Shown: positions 1 to 6,621, counted from the stretch's first letter. The stretch is 17,798 nt of DNA from Bacteroidales bacterium (GCA_004554665.1 SFKY01000052.1:1-17798), one strand, 5' to 3'. Translations and numbers: made by a program. The notes: generated by a model not told the origin, from the sequence alone.

Positions 1-272
1 ATGATTTCGGCAGCTCTACGTTTTTTCTCTCTTAACTTTAGTCCTTCACTTATAAAATACTTTTTTCTCCTCATTTCATTGCAGGAGGGGTCCATTGCAA
101 AGAAATCAACGAACCATCTTTTTCCTTGATGAAGGACTGGGTAGGTAAATCCTACCATGGCAGATACACCTAAATTAGAAGTTGTGGCGCACATTTTTTT
201 AACATTCTTTAGCGTCTGACTTCCATCAGAAAAGAATGTTGGTTCAACATAGGACATTTTTACTGTCCACAT
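1..272 (-). CDS. Site-specific integrase (tyrosine recombinase family), N-terminal part, gene runs off the left edge
   Basis: The minus strand is open from ATG at 272 to the window edge: about 90 codons without a stop. Residues ~50-90 contain GKRWFVDFFAMDP followed by MRRKKYF and a basic helix ending REKKRRAAEI. This resembles the N-terminal arm-type DNA-binding region of Bacteroidales tyrosine recombinases, which recombine att sites of integrative elements. The catalytic R-H-R-Y domain would lie outside the window, so the class is inferred from the N-terminus alone. Alternative starts in frame are GTG at 281 and ATG at 257. GC is about 38%, well below the genes to the right, and the gene begins ~70 bases past the 3' end of a co-directional tRNA-Ser. 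Both facts fit a mobile element integrated at that tRNA. It could also be the remnant of a decayed element; the distal part is not visible. Confidence 0.75.
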   Translation of the reverse strand, partial: MWTVKMSYVEPTFFSDGSQTLKNVKKMCATTSNLGVSAMVGFTYPVLHQGKRWFVDFFAMDPSCNEMRRKKYFISEGLKLREKKRRAAEI

Positions 273-289
273 TTTGTCCACGCTTTTTG

Positions 290-297
290 CAAAGTTA
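290..297 (-). promoter_or_regulatory. Putative -7 element of the integrase promoter
   Basis: The minus strand reads TAACTTTG, matching the Bacteroidetes -7 consensus TAnnTTTG. A start of transcription about 5-7 bases downstream would fall near 283-285, giving a leader of roughly 12 bases to ATG 272, or almost none to GTG 281. Its last base abuts the hairpin at 297-333, and its upstream spacer lies inside that hairpin. A GTTG near 318-321 could be an imperfect -33 box. Confidence 0.5.
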
Positions 298-333
298 AAG
301 GGTAACTCGTTGGTTTCCAACTCGTTACCCTTT
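297..333 (-). terminator. Hairpin downstream of tRNA-Ser, probable intrinsic terminator
   Basis: The arms AAAGGGTAAC (297-306) and GTTACCCTTT (324-333) pair perfectly. Inside, after a 2x2 mismatch, GTTGG and CCAAC add five more pairs around a 3-base loop. It lies 6 bases beyond the tRNA 3' end. The tail on the minus strand (AACTTTGC) is only moderately U-rich, so termination is likely but not certain. The same DNA could also be part of the attachment region of the mobile element. Confidence 0.65.
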
Positions 334-339
334 GTTTTG

Positions 340-424
340 CGGAGAGAGAGGGATTCGAACCCCCGGTACCTCTCGGTACGACGGTTTTCAAGACCGTTGT
401 AATCGACCACTCTACCATCTCTCC
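340..424 (-). tRNA. tRNA-Ser (anticodon UGA)
   Basis: On the minus strand a full cloverleaf is visible. The acceptor stem is GGAGAGA/TCTCTCC and the D stem is GTAG/TTAC-like. The anticodon stem is ACGGT/ACCGT with loop CTTGAAA, giving anticodon TGA. The long class II variable arm (CGTACCGAGAGGTACCG) is typical of serine tRNAs, and the T loop is TTCGAAT. The discriminator base is G at 340. CCA is not encoded. It is the likely insertion target of the integrase gene that follows its 3' end. Confidence 0.96.
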
Positions 425-495
425 TAATCTACCTGACGACTTAGAGTCGTGAGGAGGAGTGCATACACTCGTGTGGTTTGCCGTTTTAGCGAGTG

Positions 496-527
496 CAAAG
501 GTACGGGTTTCTTTTGGATCTGCCAAA
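496..527 (-). promoter_or_regulatory. Promoter of tRNA-Ser (TTTG-N20-TACCTTTG)
   Basis: On the minus strand TTTG (527-524) is followed after 20 bases by TACCTTTG (503-496). This is the best match in the window to the two-part Bacteroidetes promoter. Transcription would begin near 490 and give a 5' leader of about 65 bases. That leader includes a small hairpin, ACGACT/AGTCGT (436-450), just upstream of the mature tRNA end at 424. Confidence 0.7.
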
Positions 528-587
528 CATTTTGCGATTTTTTTTCAATTATTCTGCCAAAACGCATATAGACGGTGAAAAAAATCG

Positions 588-595
588 TAACTTTG
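588..595 (+). promoter_or_regulatory. Putative -7 element of mutS2
   Basis: TAACTTTG ends five bases before the mutS2 ATG (600). With the usual Bacteroidetes spacing the transcript would start at, or within two bases of, the start codon, so the mRNA may be leaderless. No good -33 TTTG is seen at the expected distance, so the assignment rests on the -7 element only. Confidence 0.5.
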
Positions 596-599
596 CACC

Positions 600-3176
600 A
601 TGATTTATCCAGCGAATTTTGAATCAAAGATAGGGTTTCTTGAAATCAGGGAACAGCTCAAGGCACGCTGTCTCTCCCCATTGGGCAAGGGGAAGGTGGA
701 CGAGATGCAGTTTTCGGCAGACGCGGCGGCCATCAACACATCGATGGCGCAAATCAGAGAGATGAAGCGCATACGCGAGGGCGAACAGGATTTGCCCCTC
801 GGCACGTTTTTCGATGTCCGCGAGAGCATGAAGCGGTTGCGCATGAGCGGTACGTATCTGGAGGAGGCCGAACTGTTTGACCTCATGCGGACACTGCATA
901 CCATCAACGAGCTGGTGAAATTTCTGAAGTACCCCGATGAGGACATAGAAGACGCGCCCCTGCCCTACCCTGCGCTGGCCGACCTGGCCGAAGGTGTGAT
1001 CCCGATGCCGCAAGCCGTGAAGCGGATAGACAGCATACTCGACAAGTTTGGTAACATCAAGGACAACGCCTCGCCGGCACTGGCCGAGATTCGCCGCGAG
1101 CTCACCCGCACCCAGAATTCCATCTCGCGCATCCTGGCCGGCATCCTGCGCACGGCACAGAGCGAAGGATTGGTAGACAAAGACGTGGCCCCCACCCTGC
1201 GCGACGGCCGTCTGGTGCTGCCCGTGGCACCGGGGATGAAACGCAAGATAGGCGGTATCGTACACGACGAGTCGGCCAGCGGGCGCACGGTCTACATAGA
1301 GCCGGCCGAGGTGGTGGAAGCCAACAACCGCATACGCGAACTGGAGAGCGAAGAGCGGCACGAGATTATCCGTATCCTCAAAGAGGTGGCCAACGACATC
1401 CGCCCACACACCGAGGAGATACTGTTCTCGCTCACATTTCTGGCCGCCATCGATTTTGTGCAGGCCAAGACCTCGCTTTCCGAATCGATGACCGCCTTTG
1501 AGCCTGCCGTCAGCGGCAAGCCCGTCATCGACTGGATACGTGCCCGCCATCCGCTGCTCGAGAACCGCCTGCGACAGCATGCCCCCGAGGGCAAAGGACT
1601 GGTGCCGCTCGACATCCGGCTCACCCCGGAGCAGCGCATCCTCATTATTTCCGGCCCCAACGCCGGCGGCAAGTCGGTCTGCCTCAAGACCACAGGCCTC
1701 TTGCAGTACATGCTGCAATGCGGCCTCGGCATTCCCGTCGACGAACGTTCCTGCGTGGGCGTTTTCGCCAACCTCATGATCGACATCGGTGACGAGCAGA
1801 GCCTGGAAAACGACCTGTCCACCTATTCTTCCCACCTGCTCAACATGAAGAACATGATGAAGCAGGCATCGGGACGCACCCTTATCCTTATCGACGAGTT
1901 CGGAACCGGTACCGAACCGGGCATTGGCGGTGCCATCGCCGAAAGCGTGCTGGGCCAACTGCTCCGCCGACAGACATGGGGGGTCATCACCACTCACTAC
2001 CAGAACCTGAAGCATTTCGCAGACGACCACGAGGGCATCGCCAACGGAGCCATGCTCTACGACCGCCACGAGATGCGACCCTTGTTCCAACTCTCGATAG
2101 GCCGCCCCGGCAGTTCGTTTGCCATAGAGATAGCGCGCAAGATAGGACTGCCCGAGGAGGTGATACAGGAAGCCTCCAACATCGTGGGCTCCGACTACAT
2201 ACAGAGCGACAAGTACCTGCAAGACATTGTCAGGGACAAGCGCTACTGGGAAAACAAACGTGCCGACATCCACCAACGCGAGAAAGAACTTGACCGGCAG
2301 ATCACCCACTACGAGACCGACATAGAGCACATACAGCAACAGCGGCGCGAGATACTGGAGAGAGCGAAGCGCGAGGCCGAGGAACTGCTCCAAGAGAGCA
2401 ACCGCAAGATAGAGAATGCCATCCGCGAGATACGCGAGAGCCAAGCCGAGAAGGAGGAGACGAAGCGCATACGCGAGGAGCTGGCTGCCTTCAAGCAGGA
2501 AGTGGCCGAACTCGACACACAGGCTACCGACGATGCGATAGCCCGAAAGATAGCCCAGATACAGCAACGCAAGGAGCGCCGCCAACAGCGCAAGCAGCAG
2601 AAAGCTGCCGACCTGCAACGCCAACAGCAACAGCAAGAACAACGTCGGCAAGAGGCCGCCCGCAAGACCCGCCCCCTACAGACCGGGGACACCGTACGCA
2701 TCAAGGGCACCGCTTCCACGGGCACCATCGAGCGCATAGACGGCCAAATGGCCAGCGTACTCTTCGGCGGCATGCGTACCCGGCTCCGCACCGACCGTCT
2801 GGAACGCTGCGAGGCCAAGACCGCTGCACCCACAGACGGGCAGGCGCTATCCAAAGCCGAAGAACTGCGTGAGAGTCTGCGTACAGGCACGGTGTCGCAC
2901 ATCACCCGGCAGACTATCGACGAGCACAAGAAAGACTTCCGCCAAGACCTCGACGTGCGCGGCATGCGCGGAGACGAGGCGCTGATTGCCGTACAATATT
3001 ATATAGACGATGCCATCCTCATGGGCGCGCAGCGAGTGCGCATCCTCCACGGCAAGGGCAACGGCATCCTGCGCCAGCTCATACGCCAGTATCTGGGCAC
3101 CATCCCCAACGTGGTGCACTACGCCGACGAGCATGTCCAGTTTGGCGGTGCCGGCATCACCGTGGTCGACCTCTGA
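600..3176 (+). CDS. mutS2: Endonuclease MutS2 (MutS family ATPase with Smr domain)
   Basis: The 858-residue protein has the full MutS2 layout. An N-terminal core and lever region is followed by the ATPase with Walker A GPNAGGKS (352-359) and Walker B LILIDE (428-433). A long charged, Gln-rich coiled coil covers about 530-690. A KOW-like segment sits near 695-735. The C-terminal Smr nuclease domain carries LDVRG (784-788) and HGKGNG (817-822). MutS2 proteins are known to suppress homologous recombination and, in Bacillus, to split collided ribosomes; they are not mismatch-repair MutS. The N-terminal mismatch-recognition domain is absent, as expected. The length is slightly above the usual ~780-830 because of the Gln/Arg-rich coiled coil. 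The ATG at 600 is preferred because MIYPANFE resembles the family N-terminus, although it leaves almost no 5' leader. The gene stands alone, divergent from tRNA-Ser. Confidence 0.97.
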   Translation: MIYPANFESKIGFLEIREQLKARCLSPLGKGKVDEMQFSADAAAINTSMAQIREMKRIREGEQDLPLGTFFDVRESMKRLRMSGTYLEEAELFDLMRTLHTINELVKFLKYPDEDIEDAPLPYPALADLAEGVIPMPQAVKRIDSILDKFGNIKDNASPALAEIRRELTRTQNSISRILAGILRTAQSEGLVDKDVAPTLRDGRLVLPVAPGMKRKIGGIVHDESASGRTVYIEPAEVVEANNRIRELESEERHEIIRILKEVANDIRPHTEEILFSLTFLAAIDFVQAKTSLSESMTAFEPAVSGKPVIDWIRARHPLLENRLRQHAPEGKGLVPLDIRLTPEQRILIISGPNAGGKSVCLKTTGLLQYMLQCGLGIPVDERSCVGVFANLMIDIGDEQSLENDLSTYSSHLLNMKNMMKQASGRTLILIDEFGTGTEPGIGGAIAESVLGQLLRRQTWGVITTHYQNLKHFADDHEGIANGAMLYDRHEMRPLFQLSIGRPGSSFAIEIARKIGLPEEVIQEASNIVGSDYIQSDKYLQDIVRDKRYWENKRADIHQREKELDRQITHYETDIEHIQQQRREILERAKREAEELLQESNRKIENAIREIRESQAEKEETKRIREELAAFKQEVAELDTQATDDAIARKIAQIQQRKERRQQRKQQKAADLQRQQQQQEQRRQEAARKTRPLQTGDTVRIKGTASTGTIERIDGQMASVLFGGMRTRLRTDRLERCEAKTAAPTDGQALSKAEELRESLRTGTVSHITRQTIDEHKKDFRQDLDVRGMRGDEALIAVQYYIDDAILMGAQRVRILHGKGNGILRQLIRQYLGTIPNVVHYADEHVQFGGAGITVVDL

Positions 3177-3207
3177 GCCCGCATCCACGCACGCCTTGCC
3201 CCACCCC

Positions 3208-3308
3208 AAAAGCCACCTTTCATTCCACAAATGCCACCTTCGGCGATGTAAACGCCATGATTAGCGCGCCAAAGGTGGCATTTAGCCTCCGTAAACGCCA
3301 CGTTTACG
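3208..3308 (+). repeat. Short degenerate repeat array, 21-22 nt period, unit start AAAyGCCAc
   Basis: Units begin at 3208 (AAAAGCCACCTTTCAT), 3229 (AAATGCCACCTTCGGC), 3250 (AAACGCCATGATTAGC), 3271 (AAAGGTGGCATTTAGC) and 3293 (AAACGCCACGTTTACG), spaced 21, 21, 21 and 22. The unit at 3271 also reads as an inverted copy: 3268-3283 is the reverse complement of the 3229 unit with one mismatch, so AAATGCCACCTT and AAGGTGGCATTT form a 12-bp stem around a 31-base loop. Two further copies of the same unit occur at 14401 and 14423. It is probably a dispersed extragenic palindromic repeat family. It lies 30 bases beyond mutS2. Confidence 0.6.
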
Positions 3309-3325
3309 TTTTACAAACGATATCT

Positions 3326-3397
3326 AACGACAACTTAGACAACCATGACAACAAGTATAAAATGGTTGTCCCCCGTTGTCACTGCTGTCGTTTTTTT
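3326..3397 (+). terminator. GACAAC-repeat dyad followed by a T run, possible mutS2 terminator
   Basis: Three GACAAC units (3329, 3338, 3347; period 9) are mirrored by GTTGTC at 3365 and 3375 and GCTGTC at 3384. Perfect arms include GACAACCAT (3338-3346) with ATGGTTGTC (3362-3370) and, outside them, AACGACA (3326-3332) with TGTCGTT (3386-3392). A run of seven T follows at 3391-3397. Several registers of pairing are possible. It may act as a Rho-independent terminator for mutS2, 150 bases downstream, or as a repeated protein-binding site. Confidence 0.45.
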
Positions 3398-3611
3398 ACC
3401 CAAATCGGTTATTAGCGTTACGATGACAACAACTCTTGTTTTTGAACAGAAGTCTCTACGTTTTGAGGGCGCAATGGGGGGCCATTGTAACTGCAAAACG
3501 GAAAGCCAACCGCAAGTATTACTGATGTTGTCACCACCGTCGCGCCACTGGTAAAAATGTTAAATACACTGAAAAAAGCGGGAGACTTACTGCTTATTGG
3601 ATAAAAAGTGC
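3398..3611. other. Intergenic stretch without a convincing gene
   Basis: No open frame here has family features. It holds one more inverted pair of the GACAAC type: TGACAACA at 3424-3431 and TGTTGTCA at 3526-3533. The last part must contain the upstream promoter sequence for the SRP RNA gene. Confidence 0.4.
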
Positions 3612-3619
3612 TATCTTTG
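3612..3619 (+). promoter_or_regulatory. Putative -7 element of the SRP RNA / tRNA-Thr unit
   Basis: TATCTTTG matches TAnnTTTG and lies 22 bases before the 5' stem of the SRP RNA, so transcription would begin near 3624. No clear -33 TTTG is seen. Confidence 0.55.
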
Positions 3620-3640
3620 CACCCGCTTAACAGCAACAAC

Positions 3641-3740
3641 ACGGGCAAGTCTCTTACGGCCAGCTCCCTTTGAATCCCCTAGGATGGGAACATAGCAAGG
3701 GTATTAGGTTGTAGCGGCGCGATAAGAATCGCTTGCCCAC
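3641..3740 (+). ncRNA. ffs: Signal recognition particle RNA, bacterial small (4.5S) type
   Basis: This RNA is the scaffold that binds Ffh and guides membrane-protein ribosomes to FtsY. The terminal stem GGGCAAG (3643-3649) pairs with CTTGCCC (3732-3738). In the middle, TAGGATGGGAACATAGCAAGG (around 3680-3700) aligns with the universally conserved SRP core: AGG, a GGAA tetraloop, then AGCA, in the same spacing as Escherichia coli 4.5S RNA. The total of ~98 bases fits the small bacterial form without an Alu domain. The exact ends are estimated from the terminal stem. It is followed after ~4 bases by tRNA-Thr, so processing at the tRNA 5' end could define its 3' end. Confidence 0.88.
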
Positions 3741-3742
3741 CC

Positions 3743-3816
3743 GCCTCTTTAGCTCAGTTGGCCAGAGCACGTGATTTGTAATCTCGGGGTCGTTGGTTCG
3801 AATCCGACAAGAGGCT
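3743..3816 (+). tRNA. tRNA-Thr (anticodon UGU)
   Basis: The cloverleaf has acceptor GCCTCTT/AAGAGGC, D stem GCTC/GAGC, anticodon loop TTTGTAA (anticodon TGT), variable loop GGGTC and T arm GTTGG-TTCGAAT-CCGAC. The discriminator is T and CCA is not encoded. The anticodon stem CGTGA/TCTCG has a U-U mismatch at its middle pair (29-41). It lies immediately after the SRP RNA with no promoter of its own in the gap, so the two are probably one transcript. Confidence 0.96.
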
Positions 3817-3822
3817 CTCTCA

Positions 3823-3870
3823 GAGGGAAAGGACATCTTCACGCGAAGCGTTCTTTCCCTCATTCTTTAT
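3823..3870 (+). terminator. Intrinsic terminator of the SRP RNA / tRNA-Thr transcript
   Basis: GAGGGAAAG (3823-3831) and CTTTCCCTC (3853-3861) form a perfect 9-bp stem. The loop contains a second small hairpin CTTC/GAAG. The stem is followed by the U-rich stretch attctttat. It begins 6 bases after the tRNA. Confidence 0.8.
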
Positions 3871-3956
3871 CCCCCATTGCCACGCCGGTGCATGGGGGGG
3901 AAGCGATTTTTACAAAAAATAAACATACGCCCGTACATTATATTAGATAAAATCAG

Positions 3957-3964
3957 TAACTTTG
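3957..3964 (+). promoter_or_regulatory. Putative -7 element of the DUF4199 operon
   Basis: TAACTTTG lies 9 bases before the ATG at 3974. The expected transcription start is 3969-3971, leaving a leader of about 3-5 bases. No clear -33 box is seen. Confidence 0.55.
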
Positions 3965-3973
3965 CACACAACT

Positions 3974-4525
3974 ATGACGATATCAGAGGCATTGACCCAA
4001 CTGAAAGCTTTCGCGCGGATAGACGGCGCGATAGTGGCAGCGCTGTGGACGGCCAGTTTTGTGGCCACCCTCCTGTCGCCCACATCGGCGATTGGCTCCA
4101 CGCTGGCGCTGGCCACCCCCTTTGTGGTAGGTGCACGCACCATCAGTTTCAGAGACCACGCCCTCGACGGGGTTATCTCGGTGCGAAGAGGTGCCGCCCA
4201 CGCATGGTTTACCGTAGCTTACGCCAGCATCCTCTTTGCCGTGGTGCAGTATGCCTACTTCCGATTCTTCGACCACGGCTCCTTCGCAGCCATGATTACC
4301 GAGGCCGGCAAGACACTCACGCTGGCCTACAAGGCACAGGGCATGGACACCAAGACCCTGACCGAGTCTATCGACATGCTGGCCGGGCTCACCCCCATCC
4401 AGTATGCCCTGCTCTTCATGTCGCAGAATCTGTGTGTCGGCACCCTGCTATGCCTGCCCATAGCACTGGTATGCCGCCGGAGCGTACCGAGAAGACCCAA
4501 GAGAAACCACAGGTTTAACCCTTAA
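3974..4525 (+). CDS. DUF4199-type integral membrane protein
   Basis: The 183-residue protein has four probable membrane helices (about 16-34, 40-54, 77-99 and 140-165) and a basic C-terminal tail (RRSVPRRPKRNHR) likely on the cytoplasmic side. Small DUF4199 proteins of this size are known next to GT2 glycosyltransferases in Bacteroidetes; their function is unknown. The ATG at 3974 is chosen because an upstream in-frame TTG (3962) lies inside the -7 promoter element and cannot be transcribed from it. The glycosyltransferase gene starts 18 bases downstream, so the pair probably acts together, possibly in supplying or flipping a lipid-linked sugar. That role is inference from context only. Confidence 0.75.
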   Translation: MTISEALTQLKAFARIDGAIVAALWTASFVATLLSPTSAIGSTLALATPFVVGARTISFRDHALDGVISVRRGAAHAWFTVAYASILFAVVQYAYFRFFDHGSFAAMITEAGKTLTLAYKAQGMDTKTLTESIDMLAGLTPIQYALLFMSQNLCVGTLLCLPIALVCRRSVPRRPKRNHRFNP

Positions 4526-4543
4526 AACATACATTACATCATT

Positions 4544-5506
4544 ATGGACATATCGGTTGTTATACCCCTATACAATGAGGAGGAGTCTATCCCCGAACTC
4601 TACGCCTGGATAGAGCGGGTGATGGCTGCCAACGGCTATACCTACGAGGTGATATTTGTAAACGACGGCTCCACCGACGGTTCGTGGAAAGCCATAGAGC
4701 AGCTGGCCGCACGGTCTGAGCAGGTGCGCGGCATCAAGTTTCGCCGCAACTACGGCAAGAGTCCGGCCCTCTACTGCGGGTTTGAGGCCGCCCAGGGCGA
4801 CGTGGTCATCACGATGGATGCCGACCTGCAGGACTCTCCCGATGAGATTCCAGGCCTCTACAAGATGATCAAGGACGACGGCTACGACCTGGTGTCGGGC
4901 TACAAGCAGAAGCGCTACGACCCACTGTCCAAGACATTGCCCACCAAACTCTTCAACGCTACGGCGCGGAGAATCAGCGGCATACACAATCTGCATGACT
5001 TCAACTGCGGGCTCAAGGCTTACCGCAAGGAGGTGGTCAAGAATATCGAGGTCTACGGCGAGATGCACAGATACATTCCCTATCTGGCCAAGAACGCCGG
5101 TTTCGACAAGATCGGCGAAAAGGTGGTGCACCATCAGGCACGCAAGTACGGCAAGTCGAAGTTCGGCATCAACCGGTTCTTCAACGGATACTTAGACTTG
5201 GCCACGCTGTGGTTTCTCTCCAACTTCGGCAAGAAACCCATGCATGTCTTCGGTTTCCTCGGCACCATCGTGTTCCTAATCAGTTTTGTGGCCCTCGCCG
5301 TGCTGGGCATCGACAAGCTCATCGACCTGAGCCGGGGCAGCTACGGCCATCTGGTGACCGACTCTGCCTGGTTCTACATCTTCCTCACCTCGATGCTCAT
5401 CGGAACCCAACTCTTTTTGGCCGGCTTCATCGGCGACCTGCTGAGCCGCACCAATCCCAACCGAAACGACTACCAGATAGAGGAGGCGATACGATGCGGA
5501 AAATAA
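4544..5506 (+). CDS. Family 2 glycosyltransferase, polyprenol-phosphate sugar transferase type (DPM1/GtrB-like)
   Basis: The 320-residue protein has a GT-A catalytic domain starting with VVIPLYNEEESI (5-16). It carries NDGSTDGS for nucleotide binding and the metal-binding DAD at 92-94 within MDADLQD. Two C-terminal membrane helices lie at about 235-257 and 276-297. This layout is that of enzymes that move a sugar from a nucleotide donor onto undecaprenyl phosphate at the inner face of the membrane, as dolichol-phosphate mannose synthase and GtrB do. The sugar cannot be read from the sequence. The product would feed glycan or lipid A modification. It is flanked by DUF4199 (18-base gap) and a lipoprotein gene that overlaps its 3' end by 13 bases, so translation is probably coupled. 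Confidence 0.9.
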   Translation: MDISVVIPLYNEEESIPELYAWIERVMAANGYTYEVIFVNDGSTDGSWKAIEQLAARSEQVRGIKFRRNYGKSPALYCGFEAAQGDVVITMDADLQDSPDEIPGLYKMIKDDGYDLVSGYKQKRYDPLSKTLPTKLFNATARRISGIHNLHDFNCGLKAYRKEVVKNIEVYGEMHRYIPYLAKNAGFDKIGEKVVHHQARKYGKSKFGINRFFNGYLDLATLWFLSNFGKKPMHVFGFLGTIVFLISFVALAVLGIDKLIDLSRGSYGHLVTDSAWFYIFLTSMLIGTQLFLAGFIGDLLSRTNPNRNDYQIEEAIRCGK

Positions 5507-5973
5507 CAGCCGCCCTGCTGGCAGTCCTGATCATGGCAGCGTGCTCGTCGATAGACTGCCCGCTCAACAATGCGGTCTACACCAAGTGCAGGCTGGCCGG
5601 CACCGTGACCCGGCTGACCGATACGCTCACCGTGTCGGCCGCGCGCGGCGAGGGCAGCGATACCGTGTTGCTCAACCGCGCCCTGCCCGTAGACAGTTTT
5701 GTCATCCCGCTCAGCTATCGGTACGAGACCGACGTGTTTTACCTGGACATACGCCCCGAAGCGGGCACGCCCACCATCGACACGCTGACGGTGACCAAGA
5801 CCAACGAGCCCCACTTCGAGGCTGTGGACTGTCCCGCCTCGATGTTCCACACCCTGGGCAGCGTTACCTGTACCCACCACCGCATCGACTCGGTGGCTAT
5901 CAACTATCCCAAAGTAAGCTATGACACATCCAAAGCCCATCTGCTCATTTACTTCAAGGCTCTTAGCGATTAG
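5494..5973 (+). CDS. DUF6452-type lipoprotein
   Basis: The 159-residue protein begins with a short basic n-region and hydrophobic stretch ending in a lipobox (LIMAAC, Cys18). It should therefore be exported and lipidated, probably at the outer membrane. The rest is rich in Thr, Val and Asp and looks like a small beta-sandwich, with conserved-looking SIDCPLNN just after the lipid anchor and a second DC pair near 119-120. I recognise it as the DUF6452 family that accompanies DUF6048 and ApbE in Bacteroidales; no biochemical role is known. ATG 5494 is the start that gives a proper signal peptide and lies inside the end of the glycosyltransferase gene. Its own 3' end overlaps the next gene by 53 bases. 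Confidence 0.75.
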   Translation: MRKITAALLAVLIMAACSSIDCPLNNAVYTKCRLAGTVTRLTDTLTVSAARGEGSDTVLLNRALPVDSFVIPLSYRYETDVFYLDIRPEAGTPTIDTLTVTKTNEPHFEAVDCPASMFHTLGSVTCTHHRIDSVAINYPKVSYDTSKAHLLIYFKALSD

Positions 5974-6613
5974 CCTGCTGCTCATCGCCACACTGTCTGC
6001 CACCGCCCAGCAGCAGAAAAGGATGGTGGCCGAGCCCGATACCATCCCCCTCTTCAGGGGCGTGGCTGTCTCGGCAGACCTTGCCGGCATCGCCCAACTG
6101 GCGCTGAGCGACTACGGCCAGTACGAGGCTGCCCTGCGGGTGAATCTGCGCGACAAGTATTTCCCGGTGATAGAACTGGGTATGGGAAAGGCCGATGCCA
6201 ACGACGTGGCGACCAATCTCACGTACAAGTCAACGGCTCCCTACGGGCGTATAGGTATGGACTTCAACGTGATGAAAAACAAGCACGACATCAACAGGGT
6301 GTATGTGGGTGGGCGCTACGCCTTCTCCTCGTTCGACTTTGATGTGTCCTCACCGGGCATCACCGATCCCGTGTGGGGCGACGTGGTGGAATACGCCCAC
6401 GAGGGCAACAAGGCCACGTGGCACTGGATGGAGTTTGTGGCCGGCATCGATGCCAAGATCTGGAAGATGGTCAGGCTGGGCTGGAGCGTGAGATACAAGC
6501 GCCGCCTGTCTAACAAGGATCCAGAGATAGGCAAACCCTGGTATGTACCCGGATACGGCAAAGAGGGCGGCTCAAGGATTGGTGCCTCGTTTAATCTGAT
6601 ATTTGAACTGTAA
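5921..6613 (+). CDS. DUF6048-type exported protein, probable outer-membrane barrel
   Basis: The 230-residue protein has an N-terminal signal peptide (hydrophobic LLAISLLLIATLSATA, cleavage likely near residue 30 before QQQ). The rest has alternating hydrophobic and polar stretches, aromatic girdles and a C-terminal FNLIFEL typical of outer-membrane beta barrels. Segments such as DTIPLFRGVAVSADL, YGRIGMDFNVMKNKHD and GWSVRYKRRL match my recollection of DUF6048. The start at 5921 is forced: no alternative start codon lies between it and the signal sequence, so the 53-base overlap with the preceding lipoprotein gene is real. Such an overlap suggests coupled translation and a joint function of the two envelope proteins. 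Confidence 0.75.
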   Translation: MTHPKPICSFTSRLLAISLLLIATLSATAQQQKRMVAEPDTIPLFRGVAVSADLAGIAQLALSDYGQYEAALRVNLRDKYFPVIELGMGKADANDVATNLTYKSTAPYGRIGMDFNVMKNKHDINRVYVGGRYAFSSFDFDVSSPGITDPVWGDVVEYAHEGNKATWHWMEFVAGIDAKIWKMVRLGWSVRYKRRLSNKDPEIGKPWYVPGYGKEGGSRIGASFNLIFEL

Positions 6614-6621
6614 TCGCAGCT

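Noticed and set aside
260..526. 88-codon minus-strand frame
   Set aside because: It runs straight through tRNA-Ser and its terminator, so it is not a protein gene.
624..2651. Long open frame (675 codons) on the minus strand across mutS2
   Set aside because: It is exactly antisense to mutS2, has no family motif, and is explained by the GC-rich codon pattern of the real gene.
3208..3308. CRISPR array
   Set aside because: Units are degenerate and only 21-22 bases apart with no separate spacers, and no cas genes are present.
3345..3554. 69-codon frame after mutS2
   Set aside because: It overlaps the GACAAC dyad, has no promoter or recognisable composition, and is probably chance.
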